Source: CAZALT01 sp964485515 (lineage in GTDB: Bacteria > Actinomycetota > Acidimicrobiia > Acidimicrobiales > Acidimicrobilacustridaceae). From it: 18,330 nucleotides of DNA. The notes below the pieces were generated by a model. The model was not told where the DNA came from. It did no database searches and saw only the letters and a program-made list of their open reading frames with translations. The stretch is from assembly GCA_964485515.1 (NCBI GenBank), contig CAZALT010000061.1:1-18330 (forward strand), in the 5' to 3' direction. The number at the start of each line of letters is the position of its first letter. Positions within the stretch are counted from its first letter, which is position 1. Of the stretch, positions 1 through 5,770 are shown piece after piece. A program made the translations under genes and the position numbers.

Positions 1-38
1 GCCTGAGGAGAGGGCCGGAGGAGAGGGCCTGAGGAGAG
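1..38. repeat. 13-bp tandem repeat upstream of rnhB
   Basis: About three copies of a 13-base unit (GGCCTGAGGAGAG, with one T-to-G change in the middle copy) run from the window edge to base 38. The purine-rich GGAGAG cores resemble ribosome binding sites but end more than 20 bases before the rnhB GTG, so they do not position that start. The rnhB reading frame is open through the repeat to the window edge, so it could be the 3' end or linker of an upstream gene or an N-terminal extension of rnhB. Confidence 0.6.
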
Positions 39-61
39 GGGTCCCGGGTGCCCGCACTACC

Positions 62-793
62 GTGGCCCAGATGGCTGCGCGCTCTCGACCTGGCACCGCA
101 CCGCAGCTGCGCAAGGCCCTCAAGCGGGCGTCGCCGTCGCTGCGCAACGAGCGCGAGCTGTGGGACGCGGGCCACGAGCTCGTGATCGGCGTCGACGAGG
201 TGGGCCGCGGCTCGTGGGCCGGACCCCTGATGATCGGGGCGGTGGTCCTCCCCCGTGACAGGCGGGTGAACAAGGTGCGCGACTCCAAGCTGCTCACCGA
301 GCGCGAGCGCGAGGCGCTCTTCGATCGCATCAAGGACTGGGCCGTGGCGTGGGGGGTCGGGGGTGCGAGCCACGCGGAGTGCGACGAGCTGGGCATGTCC
401 GAGGCGCAGCGACTCGCGGCCCGCCGAGCGGTCGAGGCGCTCGGGGTCACGCCCGACGCCGCGCTCATCGACGGCAAGTGGGACTTCCTCGGCGTGCCCA
501 ACACCCGCATGATCGTGAAGGGCGACCGCACCTGCCTGTCGATCGCTGCGGCGTCGATCCTGGCCAAGGTGACGCGCGACCGCATCATGCGGGCTGAGGC
601 CGAGCACCATCCGGGCTTCGACTTCGAGTTCAACAAGGGCTACCCCTGTCCGCGCCATCGCATGGCGCTGGCCGGGATGGGACCGACGCCGATCCACCGC
701 CGCAGCTGGGTGTTCATGGACTCGATCCCGTGGGCCGGGGTCCCGCGCCTGGAGCCGGTGGGCAGTCAGCTCTCGCTGTTCGAGGCGTCGTAG
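62..793 (+). CDS. rnhB: Ribonuclease HII
   Basis: RNase HII cuts the RNA strand of RNA-DNA hybrids and starts removal of single misincorporated ribonucleotides. The 243-aa product has the type 2 signature VIGVDEVGRGSWAGP (residues 41-55, catalytic D45 and E46), DSKLLT at 74-79, LIDGKW with D137 and TRDRIM with D173, giving a complete DEDD active site. Length is typical, with an N-terminal extension of about 35 residues before the catalytic core. The GTG at 62 is the assumed start; an ATG lies three codons downstream at 71, and the frame is open to the window edge, so the start is uncertain. No Shine-Dalgarno is suitably placed. The C-terminus carries QLSLF at 236-240, the canonical bacterial sliding-clamp-binding pentapeptide, which suggests recruitment to DnaN. 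It is convergent with the desaturase gene. Confidence 0.97.
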   Translation: MAQMAARSRPGTAPQLRKALKRASPSLRNERELWDAGHELVIGVDEVGRGSWAGPLMIGAVVLPRDRRVNKVRDSKLLTEREREALFDRIKDWAVAWGVGGASHAECDELGMSEAQRLAARRAVEALGVTPDAALIDGKWDFLGVPNTRMIVKGDRTCLSIAAASILAKVTRDRIMRAEAEHHPGFDFEFNKGYPCPRHRMALAGMGPTPIHRRSWVFMDSIPWAGVPRLEPVGSQLSLFEAS

Positions 794-848
794 GCCCGTC
801 GAGCGGCGGCGACCTCTGCGCCGTGGCTGAGCTGAGAGCGATCCACCG

Positions 849-895
849 TTCTGGCGTAGATCTTGTGCGGAAAGCGCGTGAGATCTACGCCAGAA
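849..895 (+). repeat. Long perfect hairpin between convergent genes
   Basis: Arms TTCTGGCGTAGATCT (849-863) and AGATCTACGCCAGAA (881-895) are perfect 15-base complements. The stem extends inward by three G-U pairs (864-866 with 878-880) and three G-C pairs (867-869 with 875-877), closing on a five-base loop GAAAG. The G-U pairs form only in RNA made from the plus strand; in the opposite RNA they become A-C mismatches. The hairpin starts 55 bases after the rnhB stop and ends 13 bases before the desaturase stop. No U-tract follows on either strand, so it is not a standard intrinsic terminator. It may be an RNA 3'-end structure, an atypical terminator or a dispersed repeat. Confidence 0.75.
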
Positions 896-908
896 GCGCA
901 GGAGAAGG

Positions 909-2057
909 TCAGGCGGCGGGCGCTTCGGCCGGCGCGGCGTTCTTCGGCAGTGCGGCGGCCTCGGCGTAGGAGTACCACTGGCCCTGCTCGAAGTCGTAGA
1001 GCTTGCACTGGCGGGTGTTGGCCATGAAGTCGCGGAAGCGGAGCTTGTCGTCGTGCACGGTGTCCGGGTAGGCCGCCTTGATGGCGTCGGCAGCTTCCTC
1101 GAGCTTGTACATCGGGATGCGCATGTCCACGTGGTGGGGGATGTGCACCATGATCCAGTGGACGAAGAAGTTCATGCCGGGAGGGGCCCGCAGGATGGTG
1201 GTGCCCTCCATCTGGCCCTTGAACTTGGTCCACTCGCGGCGGGGCCACCAGCGGATGTCGGGCTGCACGTGGTGCACGTGCACGAACGAACCGATGACGA
1301 AGCTGAAGGCCAGGAACGGCACGACCAGGACCTTGACGATCATCCACAGCGCACCGATGACCGTGCCGTAGTGGGCGAAGCCGGCCCAGCCGAGCAGCAG
1401 CGACGAGCCGACGATGAAGCCGAGCACGATGAAGCGGTCGCGGCGGATGGGCTTGACCCACCGGGCCGGCGGCTTGCCGACCATCATCTTGTGCCACCAC
1501 ACCTCGCGCAGGTAGTAGAGGCCGGAACCGGCCCACGACCACTCGATGCGGTGGCGCAGCTTGCCGAAGCCGCTCATGGCCTCGAACTGCTCGGGTGTGT
1601 AGGGGTGCCACACGAAGTCGAAGCCCTGGCGCACCGTGTACTTGTGGTGGATGCGGTTGTGGCCCAGCACCCAGCCCTCGTAGACGTGCCAGCTCGGCAG
1701 CATGGCCAGGTGGCCGACGATCGAGTTGAGGCGCTTGCTCTTGAACAGCGCTTCGTGGGCCGCGTCGTGGCCGATGATGAACAGGCCCGACACCACCAGC
1801 GCGGCGAAGAACCACAGCACGGCGGTGATGAGCAGGTTGTCGAACAGGATCAACCCGGCGACGATCGCGGCGTAGAGCACGGTGTCGCGTGCGAAGTAGG
1901 CGAGACCCTTCCAGGTGGGGTTGTCATACGCGCTCTTGGGGATGACGCGGATCACGGGCAGCAGCGAACCCGGCTTGTCGTCGGGGTTCCGGTCCGAGGT
2001 GGACGGGGTGCTGCCAGACGTGGTCGGGGCTGTGGTGGGGGTTTCGGTGACCGCCAT
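909..2057 (-). CDS. Membrane fatty acid desaturase
   Basis: This 382-aa integral membrane di-iron enzyme should introduce a double bond into fatty acyl chains using oxygen and a reductant chain. All three histidine boxes of the FA_desaturase family are visible: HDAAH at 97-101 (HxxxH), HNRIHH at 133-138 (HxxxHH) and HIPHH at 305-309 (HxxHH), with an extra HVHH at 260-263. Hydrophobic segments lie at about 53-75, 77-96 and 205-258. The N-terminus (2-25) is Thr/Ser/Pro-rich and the C-terminus Ala/Pro-rich, both probably cytosolic and disordered. The pattern resembles acyl-lipid desaturases rather than soluble acyl-ACP desaturases; regiospecificity cannot be read from sequence. The ATG at 2057 has no Shine-Dalgarno but lies 6 nt after a -10-like TAGGCT, and an 18-bp palindrome covers the promoter, so TetR-type repression is likely. 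Confidence 0.93.
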   Translation of the reverse strand: MAVTETPTTAPTTSGSTPSTSDRNPDDKPGSLLPVIRVIPKSAYDNPTWKGLAYFARDTVLYAAIVAGLILFDNLLITAVLWFFAALVVSGLFIIGHDAAHEALFKSKRLNSIVGHLAMLPSWHVYEGWVLGHNRIHHKYTVRQGFDFVWHPYTPEQFEAMSGFGKLRHRIEWSWAGSGLYYLREVWWHKMMVGKPPARWVKPIRRDRFIVLGFIVGSSLLLGWAGFAHYGTVIGALWMIVKVLVVPFLAFSFVIGSFVHVHHVQPDIRWWPRREWTKFKGQMEGTTILRAPPGMNFFVHWIMVHIPHHVDMRIPMYKLEEAADAIKAAYPDTVHDDKLRFRDFMANTRQCKLYDFEQGQWYSYAEAAALPKNAAPAEAPAA

Positions 2058-2063
2058 GAAGCC

Positions 2064-2093
2064 AGCCTACCGACCAGTCGGTAGGGACGTCCA
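2064..2093 (-). promoter_or_regulatory. Predicted leaderless promoter of the desaturase with a TetR-type operator
   Basis: On the minus strand a -35-like TGGACG (2088-2093), an 18-base spacer and a -10-like TAGGCT (2064-2069) place transcription start at or next to the ATG, implying a leaderless mRNA. The perfect palindrome CTACCGACCAGTCGGTAG (2067-2084) fills most of the spacer and overlaps the -10. ACCGAC-N2-GTCGGT operators are typical of TetR-family repressors, several of which control fatty acid genes. No TetR gene is in the window. The palindrome is certain; the promoter boxes are inferred. Confidence 0.7.
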
Positions 2094-2190
2094 CCACCTC
2101 TTCGTCTCCGAGTCCCGGTCAGGTGTCACGCACGCCAGTTCGACGTCGGCGCGATGGCCCTGACCAGCACGAACGCCCGACGGTTCGAGA

Positions 2191-2222
2191 TCCGCGGGCG
2201 CGGGTTGGGTCACGCCCGCGGA
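2191..2222. repeat. 10-bp inverted repeat upstream of the four-helix protein gene
   Basis: TCCGCGGGCG (2191-2200) and CGCCCGCGGA (2213-2222) are perfect inverted repeats separated by 12 bases. The element sits just upstream of the predicted -10 (2230-2235) and so could be a regulator-binding site near the -35 region. Chance is not excluded in such GC-rich sequence. Confidence 0.5.
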
Positions 2223-2229
2223 GCCTCGG

Positions 2230-2235
2230 TACGGT
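2230..2235 (+). promoter_or_regulatory. Predicted -10 hexamer of a leaderless gene
   Basis: TACGGT matches the actinobacterial -10 pattern TANNNT and ends 8 nt before the ATG at 2244. There is no Shine-Dalgarno in between, so a leaderless or near-leaderless transcript is inferred. This spacing is one reason for preferring the ATG at 2244 over the earlier in-frame ATG at 2154. Confidence 0.4.
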
Positions 2236-2243
2236 CTGGGCTC

Positions 2244-2651
2244 ATGACCCGCCTCGCTCGCTGGAGCCTCGGAGCCCTCGTCGCGTGGACCGCCTTCGTG
2301 TGGACCACCCGCATCTCCAACGCCCTCGAAGGCAACGAGTCCACCGTCGACAAGGCCACCTCGATCGTCTTCGCCGTCATCTTCTTGGCCTTCGCCGCCG
2401 GATCCGTCGTGCTCCTCGTCCGTCTGTGGCGCGGCGCGCTGCTCGACCGCTCGTGGGCCGGGTTCGTGGCGCTCTTCGCGGCCTGGACCACCTGCGTGTG
2501 GTGCGTGCGGTTCGTCACGATCGGGTTCTCCGGCAACACCCTGGCCTTCAAGGTCGTCCACATCGTCTTGGGCCTCATCTCGATCGGCCTGGCCGCGCTG
2601 CCCGCCCGCGAGGCGATCGCGAGATGGTCGCAACCCGCCGCCGCGGTCTAA
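2244..2651 (+). CDS. Small four-helix membrane protein, function unknown
   Basis: The 135-aa product has four predicted transmembrane helices: residues about 7-25, 42-64, 73-95 and 103-125. Short polar loops separate them, one containing the NALEGNE stretch between helices 1 and 2. Aromatic and Trp/Thr-rich pairs recur in helices 1 and 3 (AWTAFVWTTR and AAWTTCVWCVRF), suggesting an internal duplication of a two-helix unit. No catalytic or transporter motif was recognised. An in-frame ATG at 2154 would add 30 residues with no hydrophobic or family-like character, so the ATG at 2244, placed after a -10-like TACGGT, is preferred. It is divergent from the desaturase, shares its upstream region, and ends 12 bases before the NifU-like gene. 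Confidence 0.8.
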   Translation: MTRLARWSLGALVAWTAFVWTTRISNALEGNESTVDKATSIVFAVIFLAFAAGSVVLLVRLWRGALLDRSWAGFVALFAAWTTCVWCVRFVTIGFSGNTLAFKVVHIVLGLISIGLAALPAREAIARWSQPAAAV

Positions 2652-2663
2652 TCTCGCCACCTC

Positions 2664-2948
2664 ATGGGCCAGCCAGTCACCGTCATCGAGAAGCCGTCAG
2701 CCACGCCGGGCATCATCCGGTACGAGACGAACCGTCCGTTCTCCGGGATGGGTCACGAGATCTACCGCTCCCTCGACGACGTGCAGGCCAACCGGCCGGT
2801 CGATCAGGTGGCCCGGGCCATCTTCGAGTGGGGACCGGTCGAGTCGGTCCACATCAACAGCAACGTGGTCACGGTCAACCTGGGCACGATGAACCCCGGC
2901 GGCCTGAAGAAGACGCTCGAAGACGTCTTCCTCTTCTACCGCGACTGA
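2664..2948 (+). CDS. NifU/Nfu N-terminal-domain-like small protein
   Basis: The 94-aa product is a single compact domain. VIEKPSATPGIIRYETNR (8-25) resembles the opening of the Nfu/NifU N-terminal domain, which typically reads ETTPNPNALKF. The segment ARAIFEWGPVESVHINSNVVTV (50-71) matches that domain's pattern of a helix ending in 'LF..GV..V....N.ITV'. No CXXC iron-sulfur scaffold motif is present, so it is the accessory fold only and probably not an Fe-S carrier by itself. The ATG is preceded by CACCTC, not by a Shine-Dalgarno. TAATCT (2649-2654), overlapping the stop of the upstream gene, could be a -10, so transcription may be independent or shared with that gene. The family call is from memory of the domain pattern. 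Confidence 0.7.
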   Translation: MGQPVTVIEKPSATPGIIRYETNRPFSGMGHEIYRSLDDVQANRPVDQVARAIFEWGPVESVHINSNVVTVNLGTMNPGGLKKTLEDVFLFYRD

Positions 2949-3130
2949 GCTCCACGCAGGTTCCGCTCGGCCGGTCCATCGCTCGCTGGCCGGTTCGCAA
3001 GCGAAACAGCACGGACGCACCCGCATCGGCGGGTCGGCCGCTCGCCGCGGCGCGCTTCATCAAGGCGAAACGAGCTCCGCTCCGCCAGGAGACCTCGGGT
3101 GAGGCGAGCCAAAGGGGGCATTGCGCACCA

Positions 3131-3146
3131 TCGAACATCTGTTCGA
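3131..3146. promoter_or_regulatory. LexA (SOS) box of imuA'-imuB
   Basis: TCGAACATCTGTTCGA is a perfect TCGAAC-N4-GTTCGA dyad, the LexA operator form known from mycobacteria and other Gram-positives. It overlaps a -10-like GATACT (3145-3150) that ends 6 nt before the GTG at 3157. LexA binding would block the promoter until DNA damage. A near-identical box precedes dnaE2 at 16421. Confidence 0.93.
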
Positions 3147-3156
3147 TACTGGTGAC

Positions 3157-4014
3157 GTGAGACTCGCGGAGGCACTCCAGGCTGATCTTGAGGCTGATCT
3201 CCAGGCCGAAGATCAGGCTGATCTCGGGACCGACCTTCCAGTCGATCTGCCGGGCGGCATCGCAGCTGGTCGTGCGGGTCCCGGGCCGAGCCTGGTCCGG
3301 GGGAGCCGGGCTGCCGAGGTCCTCGGCGCCGAGCTGATCGAGCGGGTGCGTCCCCGTGCCCTGGCCCGAGAGCAGGTCCTGCCGGTGGTCTCGCAGCTCG
3401 CCGACCTGTTGCCCGGCGGGGCACTGCGACGGGGCACCACGCTGTCGGTGCAGGGCGACGCCGCCACCTCGCTCGCGCTGCGGCTCGTGGCCGCGGCATC
3501 CGAGTCGGGGTCGTGGACCGCGGCGGTCGGACTGCCCTCGCTCGGCCTGGCCGCCGCCTCCGAGCTCGGGGTGGTGCTCGAACGGCTGGTGCTCGTCCCG
3601 GACGTCGACCCTGGTCAGTGGGCCTCGGTGGTCGCCGCGCTGGTCGGGTCGGTCGACTGCCTGATCGTGGCCCCACCGGCTCGTCTCACCCCGACCGCGG
3701 CGCGCCGTCTGGGGTCGCGTCTGCGCGAGCGGGGCTCGGTGGTCGTCATGGTCGGTCCGTCCCCGCGCGCGGGCAACGACCTTCCGGCCGATGTCTCACT
3801 CACCTCGCGGACCCAGGGCTGGGTGGGGCTGGGCCAGGGCCACGGGCACCTCCGGGGTCGACAGGTCACCGTCGAGGTCGAAGGCCGCCGAGCCGCCGCC
3901 CGCCGCCGACGCGACACGTTCTGGCTGGGAACACGCGCCGCATGTGGCACAGGTGGCACAGGTGGCACATGTGGCACATGTGTCCATCCCGAACGGCGAG
4001 AAGGGGCGACATGA
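3157..4014 (+). CDS. imuA': ImuA' mutasome accessory protein (RecA-like)
   Basis: ImuA' acts with ImuB and DnaE2 in SOS-induced translesion synthesis. The call rests on its position behind a LexA box, on its ATGA overlap (4011-4014) with imuB, and on a RecA-like core (about 85-245) with SQLADLLPGGALRRGTTLSVQG at 79-100. The Walker A site is degenerate: GDAATS at 100-105 lacks the lysine, as in other actinobacterial ImuA' proteins. VDCLIVAPP (166-174) and GSVVVMVG (193-200) are the core beta strands. The N-terminus holds degenerate ADL repeats (9-30). The C-terminus (263-275) is a Gly/Thr/Cys run encoded by a 9-bp repeat. The GTG at 3157 is preferred because the LexA box and -10 lie immediately upstream; the frame is also open back to a TTG at 3121, inside the promoter. 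Product is 285 aa. Confidence 0.88.
   Translation: MRLAEALQADLEADLQAEDQADLGTDLPVDLPGGIAAGRAGPGPSLVRGSRAAEVLGAELIERVRPRALAREQVLPVVSQLADLLPGGALRRGTTLSVQGDAATSLALRLVAAASESGSWTAAVGLPSLGLAAASELGVVLERLVLVPDVDPGQWASVVAALVGSVDCLIVAPPARLTPTAARRLGSRLRERGSVVVMVGPSPRAGNDLPADVSLTSRTQGWVGLGQGHGHLRGRQVTVEVEGRRAAARRRRDTFWLGTRAACGTGGTGGTCGTCVHPERREGAT
3944..3982 (+). repeat. 9-bp tandem repeat in the 3' end of imuA'
   Basis: Four tandem copies of GTGGCACAG or GTGGCACAT plus a partial GTG. In the imuA' frame they encode a Gly/Thr/Cys-rich run near the C-terminus. The unit is a multiple of three, so copy changes would alter length without shifting frame. It lies 28 bases before the imuB start. Confidence 0.85.
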
Positions 4015-5699
4015 GCTCGGACCGCCGACCGGTGCGCACGCTGGTGGTGCGGTGCCCCGACTGGCCGGCCGTGGCGCTCGGGGCCATCCCGGAAGAAGCC
4101 GCCGTCGTCGTGCGGGCCAACCGCGTGGTGGCCACCACGCCGGCGGCTCGGGCGCAGGGGGTGAGCGTCGGGATGCGTCGGCGCGAAGCCCAAGGCCGTT
4201 GCCCGCACGTCGTGGTGCACGAGCGAGATCTCGCCCGCGAGGGTCGGGGCTTCGAGCTCGTGGTGCGCGCCGTCGAGGCCTTCACCCCTCGCATCGAGCT
4301 GTCGGGCTCGGGGCTCTGCGCGTTCCCCACCCGAGGTCCCGCCCGCTACTTCGGGGGCGACCACGCCCTGGCCGCCGGCCTCGTCGAGCGGGTCGACGAG
4401 GTGCTGTCCGAGCTGGGTTGGCCCGGCCAGGTGTGCGTCGGCATCGCCGACGGCCCGTTCGCGGCGCGTCTGGCCTCGCGGTCCAGCGTCGAGGACTTCC
4501 ACACGGAGGACCAGATCGACCCGATCCAGATCATCGGTCCAGGAGCAACGGCCGGGTTCCTCGCCCCGCTGCCCGTCGACGTGCTCGAACGGCCCGAGCT
4601 CACCGACGTGCTCGTGCGGTTGGGCCTGCACACGCTCGGCGCGTTCGCCGCGCTGCGGTCGGCCGATGTGGTCGGTCGGTTCGGGACCGAGGGACAAGAG
4701 GCACACCGGTTGGCCCGCGGCCTCGACGAGGTCCCCCCTGGCACCCGGCCCCCTCCTCCCGACCTCCAGGTCGCCGTCGACCTCGACCCCCCGGCCGAGC
4801 GGGTCGACACCGCCGCGTTCGCGGCCAAGACCGCGGCCGACGACTTCCACGACCGACTCGGATCGCTCGGCCTGGCCTGCACCCGGGTGCTCATCGGGGT
4901 CGAGACCGAGCACGGTGAGTGCATCGAACGGCTGTGGCGTCACGAGGGGACGCTCAGCGCGGGGGCGGTGGCCGACCGGCTCCGGTGGCAGCTCGACGGG
5001 TGGCTCAACGGGCCGGCCCACCTCCGACCGTCGTCCGGGGTGGCCCGGCTGGTGCTGGTGCCCGACGAGGTCATGGCGGCGAAGGGGCGCCAGCTCGGGT
5101 TCTGGGGTGGCGAGTCGGCATCGACCGATCGAGCGGTGCGCGCCATCGCCCGTGTGCAGGGCATGCTCGGCCACGACGCCGTCCAGATGCCCGAGTGGCG
5201 GGGTGGGCGGGGCCCGGGGGAGCGGGTGGTGGCCGTACCCGCCACGAACCTCGAAGCCGGCGTCGACACCGACGAGGGGGCGCGGTCCTGCGTGGTGCCC
5301 GGGGCCCTCGACAAGCCGTGGCCCGGTCAGATCCCCGACCCGGCTCCGGCGACGGTGCACCGCGTGCCGGTTCCCGCCGAGGTCATCGACCGCACCGGGG
5401 CCCTGGTCGTCGTCGACGGTCGGGGCCTGCTCAGCTCGGAGCCCGCCGAGGTCCGGATCCGGCCGGAGCCGGGTTCGGGTTCGGGTTCGGGTTCAGGTTC
5501 AGGTTCGGGTTCAGGTTCGGGCAAGAGAGGATCGTGGTCGGCCATCGAGAGCTGGGCCGGACCGTGGCCGGCCGACGAGCGGTGGTGGGACGCCGCGGGT
5601 CACCGCCGTCGCGCCCGCCTCCAGGTCGTCGCAGCCGGCCGGGCCCATCTGCTCACGGTCGAGCGCGGCCAGTGGTCCGTCGAAGCCACCTACGACTGA
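4011..5699 (+). CDS. imuB: ImuB, catalytically dead Y-family polymerase homolog
   Basis: ImuB is the adaptor of the mutasome: it resembles Y-family polymerases, binds the sliding clamp, and recruits DnaE2 and ImuA'. The 562-aa product begins with a Y-family palm, but the catalytic acidic residues are gone: VVRCPDWPAVALG (12-24) replaces the usual DxDxFFAxVE, and ELSGSGLCAFPTRGPARYFGG stands where the SIDEAYLD block is expected. A helix-hairpin-helix-like stretch (LVRLGLHTLGAFAAL, about 202-216) and a little-finger-like region follow. QLGFWGG at 361-367 is the predicted clamp-binding motif. A (GS)8 linker occupies 488-503. The C-terminal tail (KRGSWSAIESWAGPWPADERWWD) is the conserved Trp-rich ending of ImuB proteins. 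The ATG at 4011 overlaps the imuA' stop (ATGA), implying translational coupling under the same LexA box. Confidence 0.93.
   Translation: MSSDRRPVRTLVVRCPDWPAVALGAIPEEAAVVVRANRVVATTPAARAQGVSVGMRRREAQGRCPHVVVHERDLAREGRGFELVVRAVEAFTPRIELSGSGLCAFPTRGPARYFGGDHALAAGLVERVDEVLSELGWPGQVCVGIADGPFAARLASRSSVEDFHTEDQIDPIQIIGPGATAGFLAPLPVDVLERPELTDVLVRLGLHTLGAFAALRSADVVGRFGTEGQEAHRLARGLDEVPPGTRPPPPDLQVAVDLDPPAERVDTAAFAAKTAADDFHDRLGSLGLACTRVLIGVETEHGECIERLWRHEGTLSAGAVADRLRWQLDGWLNGPAHLRPSSGVARLVLVPDEVMAAKGRQLGFWGGESASTDRAVRAIARVQGMLGHDAVQMPEWRGGRGPGERVVAVPATNLEAGVDTDEGARSCVVPGALDKPWPGQIPDPAPATVHRVPVPAEVIDRTGALVVVDGRGLLSSEPAEVRIRPEPGSGSGSGSGSGSGSGSGKRGSWSAIESWAGPWPADERWWDAAGHRRRARLQVVAAGRAHLLTVERGQWSVEATYD
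5472..5519 (+). repeat. Hexanucleotide repeat encoding a Gly-Ser linker in ImuB
   Basis: Eight in-frame copies of GGTTCG or GGTTCA encode (Gly-Ser)8 between the central region and the Trp-rich C-terminal tail of ImuB. Because the unit is six bases, slippage would change linker length but not reading frame. Confidence 0.92.
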
Positions 5700-5770
5700 A
5701 CACACCGCGATCATCGCTCCTCGGTCGTGGAGCTGGATCGTGGTGTTCGAGACATCTGACAAGATGCGGT

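Noticed and set aside
849..895. Intrinsic terminator for rnhB or the desaturase gene
   Set aside because: A strong stem exists, but no U-tract follows on either strand, so it is reported as a hairpin of unknown role.
2154..2243. Longer start for the four-helix membrane protein
   Set aside because: The extra 30 residues lack family-like or membrane character and a -10-like box precedes 2244.
2949..3130. Possible small gene or regulatory RNA before imuA'
   Set aside because: Only short inverted stretches such as TTCGCAAGCGAA and CCTCGGGTGAGG are present; nothing supports a gene or structured RNA.
3615..5360. Long open frame on the minus strand opposite imuA'-imuB
   Set aside because: It is composition-driven: high GC leaves the antisense frame open. 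The product is His/Arg/Gly-rich with no domain, while the plus-strand genes have clear homology.
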